From NCBI RefSeq assembly GCF_023715895.1, contig NZ_JAMBOO010000008.1:62001-126000 (forward strand): a DNA stretch of 64,000 nucleotides. Direction: 5' to 3'. Both the position numbers and the translations under genes were made by a program. The DNA comes from Domibacillus indicus (GTDB taxonomy: Bacteria; Bacillota; Bacilli; Bacillales; Domibacillaceae). The notes below the pieces were generated by a model, which made no database searches, was not told the DNA's origin, and was given only the letters and a program-made list of their open reading frames with translations. This document shows, one piece after another, positions 51,676 to 60,945 of this stretch; the first letter of the stretch is position 1; each line of letters opens with the position of its first letter.

Positions 51676-51720
51676 AAAAACAAATCTCTCTTCTATGAAG
51701 AAGAGAGATTTGTTTTTCTT
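51676..51720. terminator. Bidirectional hairpin terminator
   Basis: CAAATCTCTCTTC / GAAGAGAGATTTG, a perfect 13-bp stem with loop TATGAA and T runs on both sides. It lies downstream of the 500-aa gene. Confidence 0.75.
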
Positions 51721-51841
51721 TATAAGTTCAGAAGACACCCATCTATTTTCCTTATTCCTGCAGCCTTTCTTCCACCAAACGGAATGATCATTTCATTTCT
51801 CCGCTGCATTGTCATGAGCGAGCGGCCAGGAGAACGTTCTA

Positions 51842-53344
51842 TCAAGTAATGGAACTTCCTGAAAGCATGTCGCCTGCATCAAGCTGTTTAAGCCCCGGCG
51901 TTTTAGCTGCGGCTTCTGCTGCTTTTTCCCGAAGCTTTAATTCTTCGTTTTTCAAGTCCGCCAGCGATTTTGAAGCTTCTGCTTCCGCTTTTCGAAGACG
52001 GCTGCTTTCAAACTGCCAGCCGTTTGCCGTTGCGCGTGCTGTTGTCAGCTCCGCAATCAAATCTGCTTCATAGTATGGATACTTTTCCATCACTTCGTCT
52101 GCCATTTTCTCATAGGATGCTTGCAGCTTTTTCTCGAGCGTGTTTTTTTCGGTCTGCCAGTACGTGTTTGACAACCAAGCGCCGGCAGCAGATAAAACAC
52201 CTCTTTTTTCCCTATTTGTATCTATTTTTTCTGTTACCCGAATCAACTTTTCTCTAAGCCGTGTATTAGATATGCTCACATCTCCAAGAAAAGGGCGGGC
52301 GGCATCGGTTTTCAAAAGTACTATAAGCCGCTCTCTTAAGTTTTGGTAAACGGCTTCAGCTCTTTTTTCTGAGCTTTCAGCCAAAGCCAGCTCCTGCTGA
52401 ATGTGCAAAATATGCTTTTCTTCTTTTTGCTGCTCAAGCTTCAACTCATTAATCTGCCTGAACAGCAGCAAATAAGCAGACTCTCTTGTAACCCATTCTG
52501 ATGACAGAACCGATTCATCATTTGCTTGAGCGCTTTCATCTGATGTATACAAAATCAGCATCGCCGCAGGCAGCAGCCAGCTTCCCGAAAACAATGTTTT
52601 CAGCGCTGCTTCCGTTGTAAATAGGGCATCCGGGTGAAGAATCCACATTTCTTTTGGAAAGCCCGGCGGCACTTCCTTTTGAATCGGAGAAAGGATCTCG
52701 CCATACATGAATAAACCAGAGCGAATGCCCATTTCGAATAGGAGCGGTCCTATGCCGATCCCCTGCTTGATCTCTTCAAAAGAAGCATTGCGGTGTATAT
52801 GTAAATGCTCGAAAATCTGCACTTTTTTAAAATCCGGAAGTTCTTCCCAATAACGGCGGATATTTGCTTGAAAAGACTCTTTCCCTTCTTCCGCTTTTTC
52901 ATTTTTTAAAAAGCGCTCAAACAACTGGACATATTCGTAATGAAGTATAAATTCAAGCTTGCTGGAAATAAAAGAAGCTTCAAATTGTGCTTCCACCGCT
53001 TTATTTTTTTTCGCTCTTCTTTCAAACCATTTATTCTCAATTTCCGCACTGCGCGCGGTTACTTTTTCTCTTTCATTTAAGCGTGCAGCCGGCAGTTTCA
53101 GCAGCTTGGCTAATGCCAGAAACACATCAAGCTGAAGTACTTGATCCGGAATCTCATTTCTTTTTTTTATTTCAGCTGCAATGGCTCCAAAATAAGGAGC
53201 AGTTTCTTCTTTAGAAAAACGGCTTTTTGCTTTTAATGCCAGCAGTTCTTTTGCCTGCATAGAATGCAAAATCGCGTGAATCATCCGAAGCTTCGGACCT
53301 GTCACATTTGCTACCGCTTTGTCGATCGGCTTTAACTCTGTCAT
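51842..53344 (-). CDS. Large coiled-coil protein of unknown function, 500 aa
   Basis: The ATG at 53344 has GGAGCGG at nine bases; an ATG five codons upstream has AAAAGGAG but poor spacing. The first half is helical and compact (LRMIHAILHSMQAKELLALK, PDQVLQLDVFLALAKLLKLP), with a middle region FPKEMWILHPDALFTTEAAL and GSWLLPAAMLILYTSD. Residues about 300-480 are long, charged coiled coils (QQELALAESSEKRAEAVYQN, SSRLRKAEAEASKSLADLKN). It ends LDAGDMLSGSSIT. No family is recognised. It is a single gene with its own promoter region. Confidence 0.75.
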   Translation of the reverse strand: MTELKPIDKAVANVTGPKLRMIHAILHSMQAKELLALKAKSRFSKEETAPYFGAIAAEIKKRNEIPDQVLQLDVFLALAKLLKLPAARLNEREKVTARSAEIENKWFERRAKKNKAVEAQFEASFISSKLEFILHYEYVQLFERFLKNEKAEEGKESFQANIRRYWEELPDFKKVQIFEHLHIHRNASFEEIKQGIGIGPLLFEMGIRSGLFMYGEILSPIQKEVPPGFPKEMWILHPDALFTTEAALKTLFSGSWLLPAAMLILYTSDESAQANDESVLSSEWVTRESAYLLLFRQINELKLEQQKEEKHILHIQQELALAESSEKRAEAVYQNLRERLIVLLKTDAARPFLGDVSISNTRLREKLIRVTEKIDTNREKRGVLSAAGAWLSNTYWQTEKNTLEKKLQASYEKMADEVMEKYPYYEADLIAELTTARATANGWQFESSRLRKAEAEASKSLADLKNEELKLREKAAEAAAKTPGLKQLDAGDMLSGSSIT

Positions 53345-53516
53345 GTTGATCCGCTCCATTTACTCCTTTTTTTCTGATTTTACACGAAAAAAGTATGGAA
53401 AGAAAATGAAACCCTTTCTTTCTTATCGCGCTCGTTGTTTTAAAAGTATATCTTTTTTCCTTTTTATAGTTGCTAATTGTCTGCCATTTTTTTAGAATAA
53501 AGATACAATTCTGATT

Positions 53517-53530
53517 TGTAAGCGATTCCA
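53517..53530 (+). promoter_or_regulatory. cre site (CcpA operator) before the DUF485-actP operon
   Basis: TGTAAGCGATTCCA matches 13 of 14 positions of the cre consensus TGWAARCGYTWNCW. It lies just after a TACAAT at 53504, so CcpA bound there would block initiation or elongation. Catabolite repression of an acetate permease is expected. Confidence 0.75.
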
Positions 53531-53560
53531 GAATTGAAAACGGCCTAGGGGAGGGCTTTT

Positions 53561-53914
53561 ATGGAACAGAAAGTAGAACGCGTTTTACAGCCGCAAAAAA
53601 ACTACGATTATGAGAAAATTGCGGCCAGTCCGGAATTCAAGTCACTGATCCGCAAGAAAAACAAGTTTTTACTGCCCGTTACCATCTTTTTCTTACTGTT
53701 TTATTTTTCATTGCCCCTTTTAACTTCTTTTTCAACCGTACTGAACAAACCGGCGGTTGGCGACATCTCATGGGTATGGGTACTGGCTCTGGCACAGTTT
53801 ATTATGACCTGGACGCTTTGTATGGTGTATGTTAAAAAAGCGAACGGATTTGATGCCGATGCAGAGAGCATTGTAAACCGTCACAACGATACGAAAGGAA
53901 GTGACCGCCCGTGA
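53561..53914 (+). CDS. DUF485 membrane protein, partner of the ActP-type permease
   Basis: Small two-span membrane protein, 117 aa, of the DUF485 family: EKIAASPEFKSLIRKKNKFL, the first span LLPVTIFFLLFYFSLPLLTS and the second WVWVLALAQFIMTWTLCMVY. DUF485 genes regularly precede acetate/solute symporters (YwcB-YwcA in B. subtilis). The stop overlaps the actP start (GTGA), so expression is coupled. The ribosome site is GGGGAGG. Confidence 0.9.
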   Translation: MEQKVERVLQPQKNYDYEKIAASPEFKSLIRKKNKFLLPVTIFFLLFYFSLPLLTSFSTVLNKPAVGDISWVWVLALAQFIMTWTLCMVYVKKANGFDADAESIVNRHNDTKGSDRP

Positions 53915-55434
53915 GTATGGTAGGGCTTTTTTTCTTCGTTGCCATTGTGGGCCTGACTCTGTATGTGACGTATCTGGCTTCCAAGCGGACAAACTCCGCC
54001 AGTGAGTTTTACACGGCTGGGGGCGGGCTGACCGGCTGGCAGAATGGCATTGCCATTGCAGGTGATTACTTATCGGCTGCTTCATTTCTTGGTATTGCCG
54101 GTGCCATCGCCTTAAATGGCTTTGATGGCTTTTTTTACAGTATCGGCTATCTGGTCGCGTATCTCGTTGTCCTGTATATTGTAGCTGAACCGCTTCGCAA
54201 CTTAGGCAAATACACCCTTGCCGATATGATTACAGCCCGTTTTAATCAGCAGAAAATTCGCGGAGCTGCGGCCATTTCTACTTTAACCATTGTTCTTTTT
54301 TATATGATTGCCCAGCTTGTTGGAGCAGGTGCATTAATTCAGCTTTTGCTTGGCATTGATTACTGGGTGGCTGTTTTGCTTGTCGGCATTATGATGACCA
54401 CATACGTGCTTTGGGGCGGTATGGCGGCTACCAGCTGGGTGCAAATCATCAAAGCGGTTCTTCTGATGATCGGTACGGTTTTGATTTCGTTTCTTGTTTT
54501 ATTAAAGTTTGATTTTAATATTATGAAAATGTTTACCGATATGAAATCCCTTACGCCCGCGGGTGAAGCATACTTGAATCCAGGCGTAAAATACACAAAT
54601 GGGCTGGATACGATGTCCATGATGATTGCCCTTGTGTTTGGAACGGCTGGCCTGCCACATATTCTAATGCGCTTTTTCACCGTGAAAGATGCCCAAACAG
54701 CGCGCAGTTCCGTTGTTTATGCTACCTGGATTGTTGGAATCTTTTATATTTTAACGATTTTCCTTGGCTTTGGCGCCGCTGCTTTTGTAGGCTCTGAAAA
54801 AATTGTGGCAGCCAATGCAGCCGGTAATATGGCTGCACCTCTTCTCGCCCAGGCGCTGGGCGGCGATCTGTTAATGTCCTTTGTATCTGCGGTTGCTTTT
54901 GCAACGATTTTAGCTGTTGTAGCCGGCCTCGTACTATCCGGTGCATCTGCTTTTGCCCACGATATTTACGGACAGATTATTAAAAAAGGAAATGTCACCG
55001 AAAAAGAGCAAATGAATGCAGCCCGTTTTGCTTCAATCGGCGTTTCCGTTTTTTCAATTATTTTAGCTCTTGGTGCCCAGACGATGAACGTAGCGTTTCT
55101 TGTCTCGCTCGCCTTTTGTATTGCCGCAAGCGCAAACCTTCCTGTTATTATTTACACAATTTACTGGAAGAGATTTAATACAGCCGGTGCGCTGAGCTCT
55201 ATGATTACAGGTCTTGTGACCGCCCTTGTACTGGTTGCGTTAAGCCCGAATATTTGGAGCCCTGAAGGCACAGCCATTTTAACAGGAACCGCTCTATTCC
55301 CGTTAACAAATCCGGCGATCATTTCTGTGCCGGCCGGCTTTATCGCAGGCTATATTGGATCAATCGTTTCGGCTAAAGCAGATGCGCGCAAATATGCGGA
55401 AGTAGCCGTTAAAGCCAATACTGGATTAAAATAA
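53911..55434 (+). CDS. actP: Sodium:solute symporter, ActP acetate-permease type
   Basis: Sodium/solute symporter family (SSS), 507 aa, about 13 membrane spans. Landmarks are SASEFYTAGGGLTGWQNGIA, IAGDYLSAASFLGIAGAIAL, GGMAATSWVQIIKAVLLMIG and FGTAGLPHILMRFFTVKDA, which match ActP/YwcA. It takes up acetate and similar short acids with Na+ or H+. The GTG start overlaps the DUF485 stop. A cre site upstream of the operon indicates carbon control. Confidence 0.93.
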   Translation: MSMVGLFFFVAIVGLTLYVTYLASKRTNSASEFYTAGGGLTGWQNGIAIAGDYLSAASFLGIAGAIALNGFDGFFYSIGYLVAYLVVLYIVAEPLRNLGKYTLADMITARFNQQKIRGAAAISTLTIVLFYMIAQLVGAGALIQLLLGIDYWVAVLLVGIMMTTYVLWGGMAATSWVQIIKAVLLMIGTVLISFLVLLKFDFNIMKMFTDMKSLTPAGEAYLNPGVKYTNGLDTMSMMIALVFGTAGLPHILMRFFTVKDAQTARSSVVYATWIVGIFYILTIFLGFGAAAFVGSEKIVAANAAGNMAAPLLAQALGGDLLMSFVSAVAFATILAVVAGLVLSGASAFAHDIYGQIIKKGNVTEKEQMNAARFASIGVSVFSIILALGAQTMNVAFLVSLAFCIAASANLPVIIYTIYWKRFNTAGALSSMITGLVTALVLVALSPNIWSPEGTAILTGTALFPLTNPAIISVPAGFIAGYIGSIVSAKADARKYAEVAVKANTGLK

Positions 55435-55437
55435 AAG

Positions 55438-55475
55438 CACGGAGCAGACGGAACGGTCCGTCTGCTCCGTTTTTT
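55438..55475 (+). terminator. Terminator of the DUF485-actP operon
   Basis: CGGAGCAGACGGA / TCCGTCTGCTCCG with an ACGG loop and TTTTTT, right after the actP stop codon. Confidence 0.9.
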
Positions 55476-55507
55476 CATACAATAAAAGAAACAAGGAGGT
55501 TATCAAG

Positions 55508-56218
55508 TTGCGTAAGATTCTCACAGCCGGTTTATGTATACTTCTGGCTGCTGTGATCGTTCCCCTGCCTTCAAAGGCGGCTTCAGACCCTTATTTATCT
55601 GCACTGGCTCATGTGAAAAACAGCAAACAGGTCATCATTGCAGAAGGAAGTACAAAATCGATCACAGCAACGATCCGCCTTTACGAGAAAACAGGGCGCC
55701 ACTGGCAGTTAAAACGGATTTCTCCGGCAGTTACCGGAAAAAATGGCTTATCCTTCTCCAAACAAGAAGGAAACGGCGCCACCCCTACCGGCTTTTATGA
55801 CATTGGCCGAATGTTCGGCTATGCCCAAAAACCAGCAGGTGTCCGGAGCAGCTACACAGTCACAAACCGGTTTCATTATTGGATTGATGACCCCCACTCA
55901 CCAGACTATAACAAATGGATTTATTACCGGGGTGATCCTGCTGCCCGCTGGAAATCATTCGAGCGATTAAACCATGAATTATACAAACACGCGATCGTCA
56001 TTCGCTACAATGAAAACCCGATCGTCAAAAACGCAGGCAGCGCCATTTTTATTCACCGCTGGCGGACAGGATCGACGCCAACAGCCGGATGCCTGGCGCT
56101 GAGCGAATCGCATTTACTGGTTTTAATGAAATGGCTGGATCCTGCTAAATCACCGAAAATTGTCATCGGCACACCTGATTCGATCCGTTCTGACCTCGTT
56201 CAGGCCTCTGCCGATTAA
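55508..56218 (+). CDS. Secreted L,D-transpeptidase (YkuD/ErfK type)
   Basis: The TTG start follows AAGGAGG. A signal peptide (MRKILTAGLCILLAAVIVPL, cut near SKAAS) exports it. The catalytic domain holds IIAEGSTKSITATIRLYEKT, GNGATPTGFYDIGRMFGYAQ and the nucleophile motif IFIHRWRTGSTPTAGCLALS, with His and Cys in the usual spacing. Such enzymes cross-link peptidoglycan or attach proteins to it. No LysM domain is present. It converges with the AdeR-type gene; stops overlap by a few bases. Confidence 0.85.
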   Translation: MRKILTAGLCILLAAVIVPLPSKAASDPYLSALAHVKNSKQVIIAEGSTKSITATIRLYEKTGRHWQLKRISPAVTGKNGLSFSKQEGNGATPTGFYDIGRMFGYAQKPAGVRSSYTVTNRFHYWIDDPHSPDYNKWIYYRGDPAARWKSFERLNHELYKHAIVIRYNENPIVKNAGSAIFIHRWRTGSTPTAGCLALSESHLLVLMKWLDPAKSPKIVIGTPDSIRSDLVQASAD

Positions 56219-57441
56219 TTGAGAGAATGATTCATCTGCCGGATAAGCAAATCAATATAAAGCAGCGTTTTTCCGCTCATATCTTTGCTGTTAAACCCGG
56301 TAATTTCACTGATGCGCTTCATCCGGTAAGCAAGCGTATTGGGATGCACATGCATCACACTCGCCGCTTCGTTTATATTGCCGTCATGGGCTAAAAACAT
56401 ATAAAGCGATTCAATCATATTCGCATTATGTGTTTTGTCGTATTCTTCAAGCGCTTCAATGACCGCATTTTTTTTGCCAAGGCGGATGGAACGAAACTGT
56501 TCAATTGATTGAAAAATACCGAGCTGGTCAAAACAATGGGGCAGTGTAATGGTTGAAAAAATCTGTTTCATTTTTAATACACGTAGCGCTTCCTGATAGC
56601 TTTCCTGTACATGCAGCGGGTTTTGTACAGCTGTTCCTGCTGCCCCGACCGGCGAAAGGCCAAGCCGTTCCGCTGATTTAGCCGTAAAATCAGTAATATA
56701 GGAGCTGACCGTTTCTAAATCAGCGGGTTCTTTAAACCGGATCAGCAGAACCAGCTGCTCCCCGTCATAGGTTCTGGCAATACTGGCCAGCTGTTGCAGG
56801 GTTTCGGTCAGGTAATCGATTTGCCGCTCCAGGGTACGGTCAATGGTACGACCGAAATCAAACAGAATCACCAGCAAACTGCCGGTCAAGGAAAGGCCGT
56901 ATGCTTTATTGGCCTGTTCCACTTCATTGCGCGTGGCGAAATGCCCGGTCAAAAGCTTCCAAAAAAACTCCTGATGGCTTTCTTCCGCTGCACGCTTTCT
57001 TTTTTCATGCTGCAAAAGCTGGTTTCTTACCGCTTTTGCCGCTTCCTTTAAAATCGCCATCTGTTCATCTGAAAAATGAGCACCTGACTGGGCCCAGATA
57101 AAGCCGATCACTTTATCCTGTTTTCGTACTGAAATGGCCACCCGCTCGCCGAGAGAAACTTGTCCAATTGCAGGAATCACAACAGGTTCCTCTGTTTCAA
57201 AAAGAGTCGGGATCGCCCCGCTTTTCCATAGGCTGTTTATCACGTGCTCGGGTACTCTTCGTCTCATAATGGTGGCAATTCGAACGGGATCAATTTCTCC
57301 TTCGTGTCGGCTGTAGGCAATAATCTGGTGGTTGGCATCTTCAATCGTAATCGGGCAAAGAAGTGCTTCACTGATTCGGTCTGCCAGCATTTCAATTGAT
57401 TCATACTCGTGGGCAAAATAATGTGTTTTCTCGTTTGACAT
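56215..57441 (-). CDS. PucR/CdaR-type transcription regulator (AdeR-like)
   Basis: The ATG at 57441 follows CGGAGG. The N-terminal part is a GAF-like sensor (ALLCPITIEDANHQIIAYSR, VAISVRKQDKVIGFIWAQSG). The middle (LLVILFDFGRTIDRTLERQI) resembles the GGDEF-related domain of PucR proteins. The end is the diagnostic HTH_30: NINEAASVMHVHPNTLAYRM, KRISEITGFN. AdeR controls alanine dehydrogenase in Bacillus; ald is not next to it here, so the target is unknown. Confidence 0.88.
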   Translation of the reverse strand: MSNEKTHYFAHEYESIEMLADRISEALLCPITIEDANHQIIAYSRHEGEIDPVRIATIMRRRVPEHVINSLWKSGAIPTLFETEEPVVIPAIGQVSLGERVAISVRKQDKVIGFIWAQSGAHFSDEQMAILKEAAKAVRNQLLQHEKRKRAAEESHQEFFWKLLTGHFATRNEVEQANKAYGLSLTGSLLVILFDFGRTIDRTLERQIDYLTETLQQLASIARTYDGEQLVLLIRFKEPADLETVSSYITDFTAKSAERLGLSPVGAAGTAVQNPLHVQESYQEALRVLKMKQIFSTITLPHCFDQLGIFQSIEQFRSIRLGKKNAVIEALEEYDKTHNANMIESLYMFLAHDGNINEAASVMHVHPNTLAYRMKRISEITGFNSKDMSGKTLLYIDLLIRQMNHSLN

Positions 57442-57642
57442 ATTCATCCTCCGGTGCAATAGGCTATATTTATTATAATCGCCGCCTGATTAATTGTAAA
57501 AAAAACCGGAAAAGCAGGCTCTGATGCCTGGTAGATGTATATGCTTCAACGTGAATGATTTGAATTGGATAATGTCCAATCTTAATGGTGAATCTGGCTT
57601 CTTCTACTGACCTAAGAAATGGGCAGGTTCAGTTCGCAGCTG

Positions 57643-58092
57643 TCATTCCATTACTTTTAACTTTTTAAGATAAAGATAAAACCAATAGATAGAAGCCAAA
57701 GCAGATAAGTAAGACACATAAGTCCACAAAATGTTCCAGCCGTTCCTATATATAACAAGACCCGTAAAAACTAATATACATTCAAGCAGGGTCATACATA
57801 ATGCAGTGAAAAAAATAAGCAAATATGGATGTTCCTTTTTCATTATAAAAAAAATCAAATAGCACCCTATTATAGGGTATATGCCTATATTAAACGGAAG
57901 TACTGGCAAGGTTTTCTGTACGGAAAAAGGATATATCTCGCCAAAACTAAAATAAATCCAAAACTCATTGATAAGATAGGCAATAACTGATGTAAAAGGT
58001 CCGATCAATGGAATTATTTTTTTATTTTTTGAATGAAGATGTATGATTCCAATAATCCAAGGAACTATTAATACCATTAAAGAAAAGTACAT
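57643..58092 (-). CDS. CBO0543-type membrane protein, 149 aa
   Basis: Integral membrane protein with about five spans: FSLMVLIVPWIIGIIHLH, IGPFTSVIAYLINEFWIYFS, LPFNIGIYPIIGCYLIFFIM, LLIFFTALCMTLLECILVFT and ILWTYVSYLSALASIYWFYL. The pattern PFNIGIYPI and the overall layout are those of the CBO0543 group, which has no known function. The start has GAGG-type sequence upstream. It lies in an AT-rich stretch with few genes. Confidence 0.65.
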   Translation of the reverse strand: MYFSLMVLIVPWIIGIIHLHSKNKKIIPLIGPFTSVIAYLINEFWIYFSFGEIYPFSVQKTLPVLPFNIGIYPIIGCYLIFFIMKKEHPYLLIFFTALCMTLLECILVFTGLVIYRNGWNILWTYVSYLSALASIYWFYLYLKKLKVME

Positions 58093-58508
58093 CTTGTTTG
58101 AACCTCCATTGCGTTACCTTTCTTCATCAATGAGCTGCTTTGAGCGAATTTTACATATACATAGCTTAACCAATTTACAGTCATGCAATACTCCGTTAAA
58201 AATACTCCTCGGTGTTTCAATGCCCAGCCCCACATCCGCTGTACATACCGCTGGGCTGGCAGTTTTGACCGACACGACAACGCTGCTTACGGAAAAGCTC
58301 TACAGCTCAAGGGGTTGTCTATGTGAGTATATGGATCTGTATGATTCACCCTCTTGGTGATGTACAAGTGTGCTGAGCATAGGCTATCTTCTTCTTAACC
58401 TCGGAATGTCTTTGTATCAACCCTCGATGAACACTTTTCTTCATTTTCTTCCTGTCCAATTTACCAGCTCAAATGTATGGTTAATAAGTGATATAAAAAA
58501 GCCCTTGT
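58093..58508. other. Gap with no recognised gene
   Basis: About 415 bases. On the minus strand one stretch reads TASPAVCTADVGLGIETPRS and then IFNGVLHDCKLVKLCICK without a start codon. It may be a remnant. Nothing else was seen. Confidence 0.4.
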
Positions 58509-58661
58509 TCAGAAAACACCAGCTAAATATGATTGAATAAAATCGGGTAATAGCTGAAAGAACAGCCCCTCGTATTTAATATCGAGTAAGCCAGCAATAA
58601 ACCATAATACAATCATTAAAAATAAAATAGGTTTCTTATTCTTTTTAAATACCCACTTCAA
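58509..58661 (-). CDS. 50-aa membrane protein
   Basis: The TTG start at 58661 follows GGAGGG at normal distance. The product begins MKWVFKKNKKPILFLMIVLW, then FIAGLLDIKYEGLFFQLLPD and FIQSYLAGVF. It has a basic start and one long span with a hydrophobic tail. The frame is open further upstream but without a better start. No family is recognised. Confidence 0.45.
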   Translation of the reverse strand: MKWVFKKNKKPILFLMIVLWFIAGLLDIKYEGLFFQLLPDFIQSYLAGVF

Positions 58662-58847
58662 AAGGTTCCCTCCACTAAAATACCATAATAGTAAGCTTGT
58701 TCTTGTGCGAGACCGCAAGCTTGTCCTTTTCTTTTGTCCATTTTTCAACTTTAAACAGCTGACTCTTTTGATTGCCCGGTTTTCCGGCGCACAGCTTACC
58801 TATTCGACATTCCAAGTCTACCCATGATACATACACATACTGCCGCA

Positions 58848-59606
58848 TCAATGTTTCATTTCCAATGTAACTGGACAATGATCGCTCCCCATAACACCAG
58901 CATGGATTTCTGCTTTTAACAGAGATTCGGCCATTCGTTCGGAGACAATAAAATAATCGATCCTCCAGCCGATGTTTCTTTCTCTTACCTTATTCATATA
59001 AGACCACCATGTATAGGCGCCTTCTCTGTCAGGATAAAAATACCTGAAACTGTCGATAAAGCCCGCTTCCAGCAATGCAGTCATCTTACCCCGCTCCTCT
59101 TCTGTAAAGCCTGAGTTCCCCTTGTTGGACTTAGCGTTTTTTAAGTCAATCTCTCGGTGCGCAACATTCAAGTCTCCACAATAAACAACCGGTTTTACAC
59201 GATCCAGTTGGATTAAGTAATCGCGCACTTCCTCTTCCCAGATTAAACGATAATCGAGACGGGAAAGATCTCTCTTCGAATTGGGCGTGTAAACATTGAC
59301 TAGAAAAAATTTGTCAAACTCGAGGGTAATGACTCTGCCTTCGGGTTCTTGTTCATTCGCACCAATCCCGTATCTCACCGAAAGAGGCGGTATTTTAGTG
59401 AAAACGGCTGTGCCGGAATATCCTTTTTTCTCTGCATAATTCCAGTATTGATGATAGCTTTCCAGGGCAAGGTTGATTTGACCTTCCTGCAGCTTCGTTT
59501 CTTGGAGGCAAAATATATCAGCGCTTACCTCATTGAAATAATCCAAAAATCCCTTTTTTACACAAGCTCTTATGCCATTCACGTTCCATGAAACCAGTTT
59601 TACCAT
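58848..59606 (-). CDS. xth: Exodeoxyribonuclease III (AP endonuclease)
   Basis: Base-excision repair enzyme that cuts at abasic sites and removes 3' blocks. The 252 aa have the family motifs in order: VSWNVNGIRACVKKGFLDYF, FCLQETKLQEGQ (metal Glu), YCGDLNVAHREIDLKNAKSN (catalytic Asp/Asn), WWSYMNKVRERNIGWRIDYF and GSDHCPVTLEM (Asp-His pair). It matches B. subtilis ExoA. It stands just outside the TnpB element. The start has AAGGAGAC. Confidence 0.95.
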   Translation of the reverse strand: MVKLVSWNVNGIRACVKKGFLDYFNEVSADIFCLQETKLQEGQINLALESYHQYWNYAEKKGYSGTAVFTKIPPLSVRYGIGANEQEPEGRVITLEFDKFFLVNVYTPNSKRDLSRLDYRLIWEEEVRDYLIQLDRVKPVVYCGDLNVAHREIDLKNAKSNKGNSGFTEEERGKMTALLEAGFIDSFRYFYPDREGAYTWWSYMNKVRERNIGWRIDYFIVSERMAESLLKAEIHAGVMGSDHCPVTLEMKH

Positions 59607-59660
59607 GTACGATTGTCTCCTTGCTACACTTTTTAGTAAACTCCATGGTTACTATACTAG

Positions 59661-59885
59661 TTGACACTCCCACGGCTGAAGCCGCAAGCCCTTCACCTTG
59701 CGGTGAAACGGGTGGGATTCTGAAGTGCGAAACCGTTCACTGTCCATTTCTGTTTAGAACTCGCCTTCAGTTAAGGGCGGTGTCATCAGCCCATCCTGCT
59801 TCGTTATGTATGCCCTCGGCATACATGTACCTTACAGGCGGTCCTGCTGTTACCACAGGACTAGGTTAAGCTGCTTGCTTGTTTT
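59661..59885 (-). ncRNA. Omega-RNA (reRNA) region of the tnpB element
   Basis: By analogy with IS200/IS605 elements, the guide RNA covers the 3' end of tnpB and the non-coding right end. The 200 bases after the tnpB stop are GC-rich with several hairpins (ACCACAGGAC..., CCTTGCGGTG..., and CGGCT/AGCCG at the end). The guide would be the bases just outside the right end, near 59641-59660. Borders are approximate. Confidence 0.55.
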
Positions 59886-60945
59886 TCTTTTTTGAAAGGC
59901 CGCTGATGGCTTTCGAAATATTAATGGCCGCATTCGCATCAGCGTGAAGTTTATACTGACATTTGACACACACAAACGTGTGTCTTTTTCGATTCTTTTT
60001 GTCTACATGGCCACATTTACATGTTTGAGAGGTATGATGTGGATTCACATATTCAACTTCAATCCCCGCCATTTTGGCTTTGTATTCAATAAACTGCTGA
60101 AGCTGATAATGTGCCCAGGAGTGCAGATTTCTTCCAGCTTCTTTTTTTGATTTTGCTTTGTAGCGAATACCCGTCAAATCTTCCATTCGAATGCAGTGAA
60201 CACCGTTCTCTGCAGCAAAATTCACGATTTGCCGGCTAATTTTATGATTTAGATTTTTCATCCACTGTGATTCTTTGTTTTTGGATTTTTTAATAACGGA
60301 GAGAAGCTTTAGCTTTCCTACCTTTTTTCTTCTTGAAGAAAATGTTCTTCGAATGAAAGCAGCCTCGCTTCCGCGAAAGAAGAGCGTTTTCGTACCCACC
60401 GAGGCAACAGCTAAATAGTTCAGCCCTACATCGATGCCCATCACTTTTGAAGAAGCAGCAGCTCGTTTTGGCTCAAACGAAATAGAAAGCGAGATATACC
60501 ATTTGCCTTTTTTCTCATACAGCTCAGCGGCTCCTTGTTTTGCCTGCCCGGAAAGAATTTTATCCAGCCAGTGCTGCTGATACACTTCTGCGATAACCGG
60601 CACACCGATTCTCTTTTCTAACGTAGGGAAAGACAGCTTATATAAACCGTTTTCCTTTTCGATAGCGAGGTTTTGATTGTTAAAACCGCACCAAAAACGG
60701 CGAAATGTTTTTACTTTTTGATTCTTTTTCTTGGATTTCACTTCACGGATGGTTTGATTCACTATTGCCGAAGGTAGTTTTTCTTGAGAAAAAAGCTTGT
60801 AGACCTTAGACGTTGCTTTAGACAGTTCTTCATAACTTATCAGCCAGTTTGAAAAAGAAGTGTTTAATTCGGTCATTTTTTGATACATCTGTTTCTTTGT
60901 TTCCGTTGGTTTCATCAACTCTAACCGCAATGAAATAGTTTCCAC
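59866..60945 (-). CDS. tnpB: RNA-guided nuclease TnpB, intact
   Basis: TnpB proteins are omega-RNA-guided DNA nucleases and relatives of Cas12. The GTG at 60945 follows GGGAGGTG; no better start lies upstream. All three RuvC residues are present: Asp in VMGIDVGLNYLAVASV, Glu in IRMEDLTGIRYKA and Asp in KLHADANAAINISKA. The zinc finger is complete (CKCGHVDKKN and FVCVKC). The 359 aa are close to the family norm. The helical N-terminal part (ETKKQMYQKMTELNTSF) binds RNA/DNA in homologues. It should be active if expressed. Confidence 0.92.
   Translation of the reverse strand: METISLRLELMKPTETKKQMYQKMTELNTSFSNWLISYEELSKATSKVYKLFSQEKLPSAIVNQTIREVKSKKKNQKVKTFRRFWCGFNNQNLAIEKENGLYKLSFPTLEKRIGVPVIAEVYQQHWLDKILSGQAKQGAAELYEKKGKWYISLSISFEPKRAAASSKVMGIDVGLNYLAVASVGTKTLFFRGSEAAFIRRTFSSRRKKVGKLKLLSVIKKSKNKESQWMKNLNHKISRQIVNFAAENGVHCIRMEDLTGIRYKAKSKKEAGRNLHSWAHYQLQQFIEYKAKMAGIEVEYVNPHHTSQTCKCGHVDKKNRKRHTFVCVKCQYKLHADANAAINISKAISGLSKKKNKQAA

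Noticed and set aside
58077-58280. 67-aa minus-strand ORF with tRNA-like GC-rich segment
   Set aside because: No ribosome site and no cloverleaf could be formed; another frame looks slightly more protein-like but has no start.
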